This document shows positions 1 through 7,358 of a stretch of DNA of 64,000 nucleotides, piece after piece. A model generated the notes under the pieces. The model searched no databases. It saw nothing but the letters and a program-made list of their open reading frames with translations, and was not told the DNA's origin. Position 1 is the stretch's first letter. Each line of letters opens with the position of its first letter. The position numbers and the translations under genes are program-made. The stretch is taken from NCBI GenBank assembly GCA_036503555.1, contig DASXWQ010000075.1, positions 37,230-101,229 on the forward strand, given 5' to 3'. Source of the DNA: Actinocatenispora sp036503555. GTDB taxonomy: Bacteria > Actinomycetota > Actinomycetes > Mycobacteriales > Micromonosporaceae.

Positions 1-1425
1 CTCGTCCGACCGGCTCTCGGCGGACGGGCGGTGCTCGGCGGCGAGGCGGGCCAGCGCGGCCAGCGCCTCCCACCGTTCCCGTACGGCGCCGCCGCTGGGC
101 GGCATGTCCGGCGCCCAGCCGGTCGCGGCCAGCGCGTCGGTGACCGCGACGGGCAGCGGAGTGTCCGGCTCAACCCCGCGCGCCGCCGACCGGATCGCGA
201 CCATCGCCTGCCGTACCTCCGGCCGCTCGAAGAACCGCGCCGCGCCCTGCACCGTGTACGGCACGCCGGCCTCGGCCAGCGCCTCCTCGTACGCCTCGGA
301 CTGGGCGTTGGTGCGGAACAGCACGGCGATCTCGCGGGCCGGCAGCCCGGCGCCGACCAGCTCGGCGCAGCGGGCGGCGACCGCCGCCGCCTCCGCCGGC
401 TCGTCCGGGAAGGCGCGGATCGTCGGCGCCGGGCCGGCCGGCCGCTGGCCGGTCAGCTCCAGCCGCAGCGCGGCCTGCGCGCCGCGCGCCCGCGCGATGA
501 CCTGGTTGGCGAGCCCCACCACCTGCGGCGTCGACCGGTAGTCGCGGACCAGCCGGACGACCACGGCGCCCGGATGCCGCCGGGCGAAGCCGATCAGGTG
601 GTCGGCGGACGCGCCGGTGAACGAGTAGATCGTCTGGCTCGCGTCGCCGACCACGGTCAGGTCGTCCCGGCCGCCGAGCCAGGCCGCGAGCAGCCGCTGC
701 TGCACCGGGTTGACGTCCTGGTACTCGTCGACCACGAAGTGCCGGTATTGGGAGCGGATCTGCTCCGCCACGTCCGGGTGTTCCTCGATCGCCCAGACCG
801 CCGACCGCAGCAGGTCCTCGAAGTCGATCGTGCCGGCGGCGCGCTTGAGCCGCTCGTACTCCTCGTAGACGAGGACCATGTCCTCGGGGCTGACGGAGAT
901 CTCCCGGCCGGCGCGCGCCGCGGCCACCGGGTACGCCGACGGCTCGATCAGGCTCGCCTTGGCCCACTCGATCTCCCCGGCCAGGTCGCGGCCGAGCGTC
1001 TTGTCCGGTCGCAGCCGGGCGCGCGCCGCGGCCAGCCCGACCAGCCGCGCCTTGCTGGACATCACCTCGGGCAGCTCGCGCCCGCCGAGCAGCCGCGGCG
1101 CGAAGAACCGCAGCTGGCGCAGCGCCGCCGCGTGGAACGTCCGTGCCTGCACGCCGCCGGCGCCCAGCGCGCGCAGCCGCTCGCGCATCTCGCCCGCCGC
1201 CCGGGCCGTGAACGTCACCGCCAGCACGTGCTGCGGTCGCACCTGACCGGCCAGCACCCGGTACGCGATGCGGTGGGTGATGGCGCGCGTCTTGCCGGTG
1301 CCCGCGCCGGCGAGGATGCAGACCGGCCCGGCCGGCGCCGTCACGGCGGCCCGCTGGTCGGCGTCGAGACCGTGCAGCACCGCCGACGGCTCGCGCGACG
1401 CCGCGGACGCATGGCCGTCCGGCAC
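1..1425 (-). CDS. uvrD2: ATP-dependent DNA helicase UvrD2 (C-terminus beyond window)
   Basis: SF1A 3'-5' DNA helicase of the UvrD/PcrA family. It starts with GTG at 1425, behind GGGGAGGCGACGAGC, and stays open to base 1, giving 475 codons in the window. Walker A GAGTGKT is at residues 40-46 and the motif II box DEYQD is at about 233-237, followed by the Q-T-I-Y-S-F motif III region. The missing part should hold the rest of the 2A domain and, in UvrD2, a C-terminal HRDC domain. It diverges from a mycoredoxin gene, the same pairing as Rv3198c/Rv3198A in Mycobacterium, which is why UvrD2 is preferred over PcrA. Expected role: DNA unwinding in repair. Confidence 0.9.
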   Translation of the reverse strand, partial: MPDGHASAASREPSAVLHGLDADQRAAVTAPAGPVCILAGAGTGKTRAITHRIAYRVLAGQVRPQHVLAVTFTARAAGEMRERLRALGAGGVQARTFHAAALRQLRFFAPRLLGGRELPEVMSSKARLVGLAAARARLRPDKTLGRDLAGEIEWAKASLIEPSAYPVAAARAGREISVSPEDMVLVYEEYERLKRAAGTIDFEDLLRSAVWAIEEHPDVAEQIRSQYRHFVVDEYQDVNPVQQRLLAAWLGGRDDLTVVGDASQTIYSFTGASADHLIGFARRHPGAVVVRLVRDYRSTPQVVGLANQVIARARGAQAALRLELTGQRPAGPAPTIRAFPDEPAEAAAVAARCAELVGAGLPAREIAVLFRTNAQSEAYEEALAEAGVPYTVQGAARFFERPEVRQAMVAIRSAARGVEPDTPLPVAVTDALAATGWAPDMPPSGGAVRERWEALAALARLAAEHRPSAESRSDE

Positions 1426-1558
1426 GCTCGTCGCCTCCCCCGCTTCAGTCGGTTGCTGAGGTCTCCGCCACACCGGGATGTTCCCAGCCCGGTACGACGT
1501 TATCTCGGACAGGCGCGGTTACCGCGCGACGGCGACCCTTTCGAGGAGGCTCCCCCCG

Positions 1559-1819
1559 ATGAGTGGTACGGACCAGTCCGTCACGATGTACTCGACCCCC
1601 TGGTGCGGCTACTGCCGCCGGCTGAAAAGCCAGTTCGACCGCGAGCAGATCGCGTACACGGTGGTCGACATCGAGCAGGACCCGAAGGCGGCCGACTACG
1701 TCATGAGCGTGAACGGCGGCAACCAGACGGTCCCGACCATCCAGTTCTCGGACGGGTCCGCGCTCACCAACCCGAGCATCGTCCAGGTACGCGAGAAGCT
1801 CGGCGCCCTGGTCGCCTGA
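1559..1819 (+). CDS. mrx1: mycoredoxin (glutaredoxin-like)
   Basis: An 86-residue thioredoxin-fold oxidoreductase. The active-site motif W-C-G-Y-C places the cysteines at 16 and 19, and the T-V-P-T segment with its cis-proline follows the central strand, as in glutaredoxins. Mycoredoxins reduce mycothiol-mixed disulfides on proteins in the cytoplasm of actinobacteria. The ATG at 1559 was chosen because GAGGAGG (1543-1549) lies 9 nt upstream; an in-frame start at 1478 lacks such a site. The gene diverges from uvrD2 and ends in a 17-bp-stem hairpin. Confidence 0.9.
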   Translation: MSGTDQSVTMYSTPWCGYCRRLKSQFDREQIAYTVVDIEQDPKAADYVMSVNGGNQTVPTIQFSDGSALTNPSIVQVREKLGALVA

Positions 1820-1825
1820 GAGTCC

Positions 1826-1864
1826 ACGACGACGCCCCCGCCCACCCGGCGGGGGCGTCGTCGT
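1826..1864. terminator. strong bidirectional terminator hairpin
   Basis: Perfect 17-bp stem (1826-1842 with 1848-1864) and a 5-nt loop, between the convergent ends of the mycoredoxin gene and the MFS gene. The right arm touches the MFS stop codon. There is no U-tract, as is usual in high-GC actinobacteria. Confidence 0.8.
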
Positions 1865-3132
1865 CAGCCGAGGCCGGCGGGCTCGGCCTGGGCGGTGACC
1901 TCGGACAGGGGCCGCATCGTCCGGATCCCCTTGGCGGTGAGGGCCACGACGGCACCGATCGCGTACGCGGCGGTGAAGCCGAGCACCAGCCCGGTGGCGC
2001 CCACGTGGCGCACGAGCAGCCCGGCGACGAGCGGGGCGAGCGCGGTCAGGCTCATCACGACGGTCATCAGGGCGCTGTTGACGCGGCCGAGCATCCGGTC
2101 CGGCGTGATCGCGGTGAGGTAGCCGAACAGGCAGGCGTTGACCGCCGGCGACGCCAGCATCAGCACCGCCATCGGTACGCCGGCGGCCGGGCTCGACGCG
2201 AGCGGCAGCACCGCGAGCAGCAGCGGCACCCCGACCAGGCACATCACGTGGATCAGCCGCGTGGCGCGGACCCGGCGTACCAGGATGCCGGCGACGATCG
2301 CGCCGACCAGGGCGCCGATCCCGATCGCGGTCTCGACCAGGCCGATCAGCGGCGGGGGCGTGCCGTTCCGCTGGAGCAGCAGGATCAGGCCGAAGATCAT
2401 GCCGTTGATGGCGAAGTTGATCCAGGCGCCGATGAGCAGCGTGGCCCGTAGGAACGGGTCGGTGACCAGGAACCGCAGCCCCGCGGTCAGGTCGCGCAGC
2501 GGTGAGGTGGTGGGCGCGACGCGGTCGGACTCCTGGAACGGGCGGCGGATCGCGAGCAGCCCGACGATCGACAACAGGTAGCTGACCGCGTCGGCGGCGA
2601 ACGGTACGACCCGGCCGATCGAGAAGAGCAGGCCGCCGAGTGGCGGGCCGGCCAGGTTGACCCCGGCGTTGCGCGCCTCGTTGCGGGCGACGGCGACGGG
2701 CACCTGGTCCAGCGGTACGAGGTTGCGTATCGCGGACGGCTCCGCGCTCTGGAACGCCGCCGAACTGGCGCCCTCGACGACCGCGACGACGACGATCAGC
2801 GGCAGCGTGGCCCGGTCGAGCAGCACGGCGCCGCCGAGTACGACGAAGGCGGCGAACCGGATCGCGTCGCAGGCGAGCATCAGCCGGCGCCGCTCGACCC
2901 GGTCCACGAGTACGCCGGCAGGGATGCGCAGCGCGGTCTGCACCACGCGCACGGTCGTACCGACGGCGCCGGCGGCCACCGCGGAGCCGGTCACCGCGAG
3001 GATCAGCAGCGGGTACGCGAGCGAGGTCACCGCGCTGCCCAGGTCGGACAGCGACTGGCTGGTCCACAGCAGGGTGAAGTCGCGGTTGCGCCAGAGGCTG
3101 TCCGCCCTGAGCAGCGGTCCGCGCGGTCTCAC
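1864..3132 (-). CDS. MFS transporter (drug-exporter type)
   Basis: A 12-helix major facilitator of about 422 residues, in the group of antiporters that resemble enterobactin or macrolide exporters. The N-terminal L-W-x-S-x-x-x-S-x-L-G stretch and the D-R-V-x-R-R-R loop between helices 2 and 3 are typical. The GTG at 3132 is preferred: its GTGA overlaps the stop of the upstream ArsR-type gene, with GAGGA shortly before. A longer version from 3171 would begin inside that gene. The coupling suggests that the adjacent regulator controls the exporter. Substrate unknown. Confidence 0.82.
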   Translation of the reverse strand: MRPRGPLLRADSLWRNRDFTLLWTSQSLSDLGSAVTSLAYPLLILAVTGSAVAAGAVGTTVRVVQTALRIPAGVLVDRVERRRLMLACDAIRFAAFVVLGGAVLLDRATLPLIVVVAVVEGASSAAFQSAEPSAIRNLVPLDQVPVAVARNEARNAGVNLAGPPLGGLLFSIGRVVPFAADAVSYLLSIVGLLAIRRPFQESDRVAPTTSPLRDLTAGLRFLVTDPFLRATLLIGAWINFAINGMIFGLILLLQRNGTPPPLIGLVETAIGIGALVGAIVAGILVRRVRATRLIHVMCLVGVPLLLAVLPLASSPAAGVPMAVLMLASPAVNACLFGYLTAITPDRMLGRVNSALMTVVMSLTALAPLVAGLLVRHVGATGLVLGFTAAYAIGAVVALTAKGIRTMRPLSEVTAQAEPAGLG

Positions 3133-3740
3133 GGCTGGTCCTCGGACCAGGGTCTGGCCGGGATGGCCCATGCCACGAACCGGATGGGCCGCGCGCCGTC
3201 CGGCCGTACGGACGGGTCGGTGAAGCGTTCGCCCTTTCCGGCGCGGCGCAGGATCAGCGCGACGATCTCGTCGTTCAGCTCGTGCATCTCGGCCGCGGTG
3301 AGCCAGAGGAACGTCTGGTCGAAGAACGCCGCGTCGTACCAGTCCTGCGGCTCGGACTCCTTGCGCCGCTGGTACGCCTCGTGTTCCTCGTACTCGCGCT
3401 GGTAGGTCAGGCCCGCCAGGGCCTGTTGGGCGGCCGCGGCCTCGCCCTCGGCACGCTCGCCCCAGGTCCGCTGTTCGAGCACGGGTTTCCAGGGGCGTTG
3501 CCGGCCGGTGCCGCCGCCGGCCTCCTCGACGTAGCCGTACTTCTGCAGTTGGCGCAGGTGCCAGGAGCAGTTCGCTGGGCTCTCGCCGACGCGCTCGGAG
3601 AGCTGGCTCGCGGTGAGCGGGCCGTCGAGGAACAGCTCCTCCATGATCGTGACCCGCAGCGGGTGGGCGATCGCGCGCAGCTCGCGCGGGTCGCGCAGGT
3701 GGCGATGCGGCAGCGTACCGCCGGGTTCGTCCTCAGCCAT
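3129..3740 (-). CDS. ArsR-type winged-helix transcriptional regulator
   Basis: A 203-residue regulator. The N-terminal winged helix (about residues 15-75) begins with the I-A-H-P-L-R-V segment, followed by the L-T-A-S-Q-L-S-E-R helix and the N-C-S-W-H-L-R-Q-L recognition helix, typical of the HTH_20/ArsR-like group without metal ligands. The C-terminal half is helical and charged. It is translationally coupled to the downstream MFS exporter. The start has no Shine-Dalgarno; a TAGCTT -10 box lies exactly 6 nt upstream, so the mRNA is probably leaderless. A perfect 14-bp palindrome sits in the promoter spacer and is a likely autoregulatory site. Confidence 0.8.
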   Translation of the reverse strand: MAEDEPGGTLPHRHLRDPRELRAIAHPLRVTIMEELFLDGPLTASQLSERVGESPANCSWHLRQLQKYGYVEEAGGGTGRQRPWKPVLEQRTWGERAEGEAAAAQQALAGLTYQREYEEHEAYQRRKESEPQDWYDAAFFDQTFLWLTAAEMHELNDEIVALILRRAGKGERFTDPSVRPDGARPIRFVAWAIPARPWSEDQP

Positions 3741-3746
3741 GCATGG

Positions 3747-3775
3747 AAGCTACTCTTTCGAAAGAGTCCCTTCAA
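3747..3775 (-). promoter_or_regulatory. leaderless promoter with palindromic operator for the ArsR-MFS operon
   Basis: On the minus strand, TTGAAG (3775-3770), a 17-bp spacer, then TAGCTT (3752-3747), with the ATG 6 nt later at 3740. The spacer contains the perfect palindrome CTCTTTCGAAAGAG (3753-3766). The whole site lies in the 3' end of the upstream MarR gene, whose stop overlaps the -10 box. Inferred function: promoter plus autoregulatory operator. Confidence 0.65.
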
Positions 3776-4217
3776 CCCCTTCCTCGTACCTCCGGAGCGT
3801 GTCCAGGAACGTCCGCCGCTCGGCCGGACTGAGCGGGCGCAGCGCGTGCCGCCAGGCACGGGCACCGACGGCGAGCCAGTCGTCGATCGCGGGACGGTGG
3901 TCGGCGGCGATGCTGACGATCGTGCGGCGCCGGTCGTCGTCGTCCTCGCGGCGGTCGAGGATGCCCTGCCGACTCAGGTCGCCGACCATGAGGCTCACCG
4001 TCGCGGGCGCGACCTCCAGCCGCTTCGCCAGCTCGTTGACCGGCATCGGGCCGTCGAGCAGCAGCAGCGACAGCAACGTCAGGTGGCGCGGCGCGAGCGT
4101 GAACGACGCCAGCGCCGCCGGCACCCGGATCCGCTTCGCCCGGCCCACGAGCCGCGGCATCAGCAGCAGCATCTCGCGTACGCCGTCCTCCACGCCCACG
4201 CCGTCCCGCGTTGACAT
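3750..4217 (-). CDS. MarR family transcriptional regulator
   Basis: A winged-helix regulator of about 155 residues. The L-T-L-L-S-L-L-L-L-D-G helix, the N-E-L-A-K-R-L-E-V-A-x-A-T-V-S recognition region and the D-x-x-D-D-R-R wing are classic MarR features. The ATG at 4217 follows GAGGAGA; a GTG at 4229 overlaps that site and is less likely. It diverges from the DDN-hemerythrin gene across 79 bp carrying a TTTGC-N2-GCAAA palindrome, so it probably controls that gene and perhaps itself. Its 3' end carries the promoter of the next operon. Confidence 0.8.
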   Translation of the reverse strand: MSTRDGVGVEDGVREMLLLMPRLVGRAKRIRVPAALASFTLAPRHLTLLSLLLLDGPMPVNELAKRLEVAPATVSLMVGDLSRQGILDRREDDDDRRRTIVSIAADHRPAIDDWLAVGARAWRHALRPLSPAERRTFLDTLRRYEEGVEGTLSKE

Positions 4218-4237
4218 AGCTCTCCTCACAAACTAGC

Positions 4238-4249
4238 TTTGCTTGCAAA
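4238..4249. promoter_or_regulatory. candidate MarR operator
   Basis: TTTGC-TT-GCAAA inverted repeat in the divergent intergenic region, with an overlapping CAAA-N4-TTTG (4246-4257). AT-rich dyads of this size in a divergent promoter are typical MarR sites. Binding is inferred. Confidence 0.45.
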
Positions 4250-4296
4250 TGCGTTTGTCCTCAAAGCAGTTCCAGGCTAGGGCAGCAGGAGGCGGC

Positions 4297-5100
4297 ATGG
4301 CCGACACGGCCGAGTTCAACCGCGGCGTGATCGCGGAGTTCCGGGCCAACGGCGGACACGTCGGCGGCATGTTCGCCGGCGCGGACCTGCTGCTGCTCAC
4401 CACGACCGGCGCCCGCTCCGGCCGCGCCGTCACCAGCCCCGTCGGGTACCTCGCGGACGGCGCACGGCGGCTCGCGTTCGCCTCGAACGCCGGCCGCGAC
4501 ACCCACCCCGCCTGGTACCACAACCTGCTCGCGCACCCCGACGTCACCGTCGAGGTCGGCACCGAGCGGTACGCGGCGGTCGCCGCACCGCTGCGCGGCG
4601 CGGAACGCGACCGGTGGTACGCGCGAGCCGCCCCCGCCTACGCCGACTACCAGCGCCGGACCACGCGGCGGATCCCGGTCGTCGCGCTCTACCGCATCGA
4701 CAGCGAACGGGGCCGCGCGCTCGCCACCCACCTCGTACGCGTGCACGCCGAGCTGCGCGCCCAGCTCACCGGCGCGGTCGCCAGCGCCGGGACGGGTGGG
4801 CTGCTCACCCACTGCCTGACGTTCTGTACCGCGCTCGGCGAGCACCACGGCAGCGAGGACGCCACGTTCCCGCGACTCGCGGCGGCCGTCGACGGACTCG
4901 GCCCCGTGCTCGACGCGCTGCGCGCCGAACACCGCGCCGTCGCCGCGACCCTCACCGAGGTACGCGCGCTCGCGGCGGACGGGGACGCCGAGGCCGCCGC
5001 GGAGCGTACCGCCGCGCTCGGCGTCGCGCTGGACGACCACTTCGGCCGCGAGGAACGCGAGCTGTTCCCCCGCCTTACTGCTCTGCCAGCCAGCTGGTGA
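4297..5100 (+). CDS. F420-type (DDN) nitroreductase fused to a hemerythrin HHE domain
   Basis: A 267-residue fusion. Residues 1-140 match the deazaflavin-dependent nitroreductase (DDN/DUF385) fold: a T-T-G-x-x-S-G motif near 37-42, the G-Y-L-A-D-G strand and the H-P-A-W-Y-H-N-L motif at 70-77. Residues 145-260 form a hemerythrin-like four-helix bundle with possible iron ligands at H150, H183/H184, E187, H212, H248 and E252/E253. DDN proteins use F420H2 to reduce quinones or nitro compounds; HHE domains bind non-haem iron and sense or carry O2 or NO. The ATG at 4297 follows AGGAGG. It diverges from a MarR regulator, and its last 26 bases overlap the end of nudC. Confidence 0.82.
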   Translation: MADTAEFNRGVIAEFRANGGHVGGMFAGADLLLLTTTGARSGRAVTSPVGYLADGARRLAFASNAGRDTHPAWYHNLLAHPDVTVEVGTERYAAVAAPLRGAERDRWYARAAPAYADYQRRTTRRIPVVALYRIDSERGRALATHLVRVHAELRAQLTGAVASAGTGGLLTHCLTFCTALGEHHGSEDATFPRLAAAVDGLGPVLDALRAEHRAVAATLTEVRALAADGDAEAAAERTAALGVALDDHFGREERELFPRLTALPASW

Positions 5101-5959
5101 TGAGGTAGTAGGCGACGGAGGTCTGGAACGGGAGGGCCGGGCCGGCCGAAGTGTCGAAGTCGGCGCGGCGGAACCAGCGGGCGTCCTCGATCTCGACGCC
5201 GTCGACGGTCACCGGGTCGGCCGGGTCACCGAGCGCCGTGTACGCGAGCATCAACGACCGCGGGAAGGGCCACGGTTGGCTTGTCACGTAACGGATCCCG
5301 CTCACCGCGAGGCCGACCTCCTCGGCTACCTCGCGGGCCACGGCGGCCTCCACCGACTCGCCCGGCTCGACGTACCCGGCGAGACAGGAGTAGCGGTTGG
5401 CCGGCCACTCCGGCTTGTGCGCGAGCAGGCAGCGCCCCTCCGGCCCCGGTACGCCGTCGTGCACCAGCGCGATCATCGCCGGGTCGGTACGCGGCCACAG
5501 CGTGCGGCCGGTGGGTGCGACGCGGGTCCAGCCGGCCTCGGCGCTCTCGGTCGCCTCACCGGTACGCGGATGGAACTGGCTGTCGACATGCCAGTTCGCC
5601 AGCGCCACCGCGGTCGTGAAGACGTCCACGTCCGTCTCGGTCAGCAGGTGCCCGGTGGTACGCAGGGACACCGGGCGGGTGTCCGGCAGCTCGGGAAGCG
5701 ATGCGGCGACGGCGAAGCAGGGTACGTCGTCGTCGGACAGGCCGAGGAACAGCCGGTCACCGTCGGGCGCCGCCGCCGCCGACACGTACGCCAGGCGCGG
5801 CGGCTCGCCCCGCGCCAGCGCCGAGTCGCCGTCGACCACCAGCACCCGGGCCCGCTGCCACGCCTCCTCCAGCCACACCGGATCGGTACGCCGGTGTGCG
5901 GCGCGGTCGACCGTCCCGTGGTACAGCCGGGCGGCCACCTCGGTCGTCCCGCACGACAT
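5075..5959 (-). CDS. nudC: NAD+ diphosphatase / NADH pyrophosphatase NudC
   Basis: A 294-residue Nudix hydrolase. The Nudix box spans residues 195-217 with E201, R209, E210, E213 and E214, and S-Q-P-W-P-F-P-R-S at 227-235 is the NudC hallmark. It should cleave NAD(H) to NMN(H) and AMP, and may also remove NAD caps from RNA. The usual four-cysteine zinc ribbon before the Nudix domain is not present: residues 120-150 contain no cysteine. The ATG at 5959 follows AGGGGGA; the in-frame start at 6022 falls across a terminator hairpin. Its neighbourhood resembles Rv3199c. Confidence 0.88.
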   Translation of the reverse strand: MSCGTTEVAARLYHGTVDRAAHRRTDPVWLEEAWQRARVLVVDGDSALARGEPPRLAYVSAAAAPDGDRLFLGLSDDDVPCFAVAASLPELPDTRPVSLRTTGHLLTETDVDVFTTAVALANWHVDSQFHPRTGEATESAEAGWTRVAPTGRTLWPRTDPAMIALVHDGVPGPEGRCLLAHKPEWPANRYSCLAGYVEPGESVEAAVAREVAEEVGLAVSGIRYVTSQPWPFPRSLMLAYTALGDPADPVTVDGVEIEDARWFRRADFDTSAGPALPFQTSVAYYLITSWLAEQ

Positions 5960-5983
5960 GTGTGTTCCCCCTGTTCCGCGGGT

Positions 5984-6017
5984 CGGGCCCGCCTCGCTGA
6001 TCAACGAGGCGGGCCCG
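5984..6017. terminator. terminator hairpin downstream of the M16 operon
   Basis: Perfect 13-bp GC stem (5984-5996 with 6005-6017) and an 8-nt loop, between the stop of the M16 operon (6024) and the nudC start (5959). It separates two same-strand units. Confidence 0.75.
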
Positions 6018-6023
6018 GCCACG

Positions 6024-7358
6024 TCACTCTCCGTGTCCGCTCTCGGCCCGAGTCACCGGGAAAAGGCGGGTCAGGGACGGCTCGATCACCGATGCGTCGC
6101 CCAGCACCACGGTGGCCGCGTTCGCCGGGGCGAAATAGCGCTCCGCGACCTCGGTGACCGCTTCGACGCTGGCGGACGCCATCCGCTCGGCGTGCCCGGT
6201 CAGCCAGTCCAGCCGCAGCCCGGACCCGGACAGCGAGGACATCAGGCCGGCGAGCCCGGACTGGGTGGCGAGGCTGAGCTGCAGGGTGCCCACGCCGTAC
6301 TGCCGGGCCTGCTCCAACTCGTCCGCGCCGACCGGGGTCGACACCAGCCGGCCCAGCTCGTACCACGTCTCGACGAGGGCCGGGGCGGTCACCTCGGTCG
6401 CCACGTCCGCCGACACCACGACCGACGAGCCGGCCGCGGAGTGCTCGATCGACGAGCGGGGCGAGTAGGTGTAGCCCTTGGCCTCGCGGATGTTCTCCAC
6501 CAGGCGGGACGAGAAGTATCCGCCGTAGACCAGGTTCGCCAGCTGCAGCGCGGAGTGGTCGGGGTGGGTGCGGCCGACAGCGCCGAGGCCCATCCGCAGC
6601 GACGACTGCACCGACCCGGGCCGGTCGGCGAGGGTCAGCGGGCCCGGCTCGATCGGCGGTACGGCGGGCAGCTCGACGCTCTTGCCCCCGCCGTTCCAGG
6701 TGGACAGCGCGGCCTCCGCGGCGTCCAGCGCCTTCCCCGGCGGTACGTCGCCGACCAGGATCAGCGTCGCGCCGGCCGGGTGCACCCGCTCGGCGTGCAG
6801 GGTACGCAGGGCGCCCGGGCGCACCGCGGCCAGCTGCTCCGGCTCCGCGGTCTGCCGGGCGTACGGATGGCGGCCGTACATGCGGTGGTTGAGCGCCTCA
6901 CGGGCCAGGTACGCCGGCTGGGTCTTCGCGACGCGGACCTGGTCGGCGAGCCGCTCCCGCTCGGCGGACACCTCGCCCGCAGGGTACGTCGCGTCGGACA
7001 GCACCAGGCCGAGCAGCTCCAGCAGCCGGCCCAACCCCGACGACAGCGAGTTGCCGCCGACCAGCAGCCGGTCCGGGTCGACCGCCGCGGTCAGGCCACC
7101 GCCGATCCGCTGCAGCTCGCTGGACAGCTCCACATTGGACAGTTCGGACGTGCCCGACAGCATGGTCTCGGCGAGCACCATGCCGCGCGCCACGTTCGTC
7201 CGGGCGAACGGGACCCGCAGCCGCAGCTCCACCAGCGGCACCGCCGGCCGGCGCGCGGCGATGACGGTGAGGCCGTTCGCGAGCGTACGCTCGGCGGTCC
7301 TCGGCAGCTTCAGCTTGCGCGCCGCCGCAAGCGCCGGCACCTCACGCATCGTCGTCAT
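6024..7358 (-). CDS. M16 peptidase family, non-catalytic subunit
   Basis: A 444-residue LuxS/M16 two-domain fold without the HxxEH zinc motif. The A-N-G-L-T-V strand near the N-terminus and the G-G-Y-F-S-S-R-L-V-x-x-I-R-E-A-K-G-Y-T-Y motif near residue 280 are conserved; the latter helps bind substrate in heterodimeric M16 proteases. The ATG at 7358 overlaps the upstream stop (ATGA) and follows GGGAGG. With the upstream catalytic subunit it should form a heterodimeric metalloprotease of the mitochondrial-processing-peptidase type. No signal peptide, so probably cytoplasmic. Confidence 0.87.
   Translation of the reverse strand: MTTMREVPALAAARKLKLPRTAERTLANGLTVIAARRPAVPLVELRLRVPFARTNVARGMVLAETMLSGTSELSNVELSSELQRIGGGLTAAVDPDRLLVGGNSLSSGLGRLLELLGLVLSDATYPAGEVSAERERLADQVRVAKTQPAYLAREALNHRMYGRHPYARQTAEPEQLAAVRPGALRTLHAERVHPAGATLILVGDVPPGKALDAAEAALSTWNGGGKSVELPAVPPIEPGPLTLADRPGSVQSSLRMGLGAVGRTHPDHSALQLANLVYGGYFSSRLVENIREAKGYTYSPRSSIEHSAAGSSVVVSADVATEVTAPALVETWYELGRLVSTPVGADELEQARQYGVGTLQLSLATQSGLAGLMSSLSGSGLRLDWLTGHAERMASASVEAVTEVAERYFAPANAATVVLGDASVIEPSLTRLFPVTRAESGHGE

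Noticed and set aside
31..2451. 806-codon open frame on the plus strand
   Set aside because: It lies opposite uvrD2 and the MFS gene and has an Arg/Pro/Gly-rich composition typical of the antisense of high-GC genes; the minus-strand frames carry helicase and MFS motifs.
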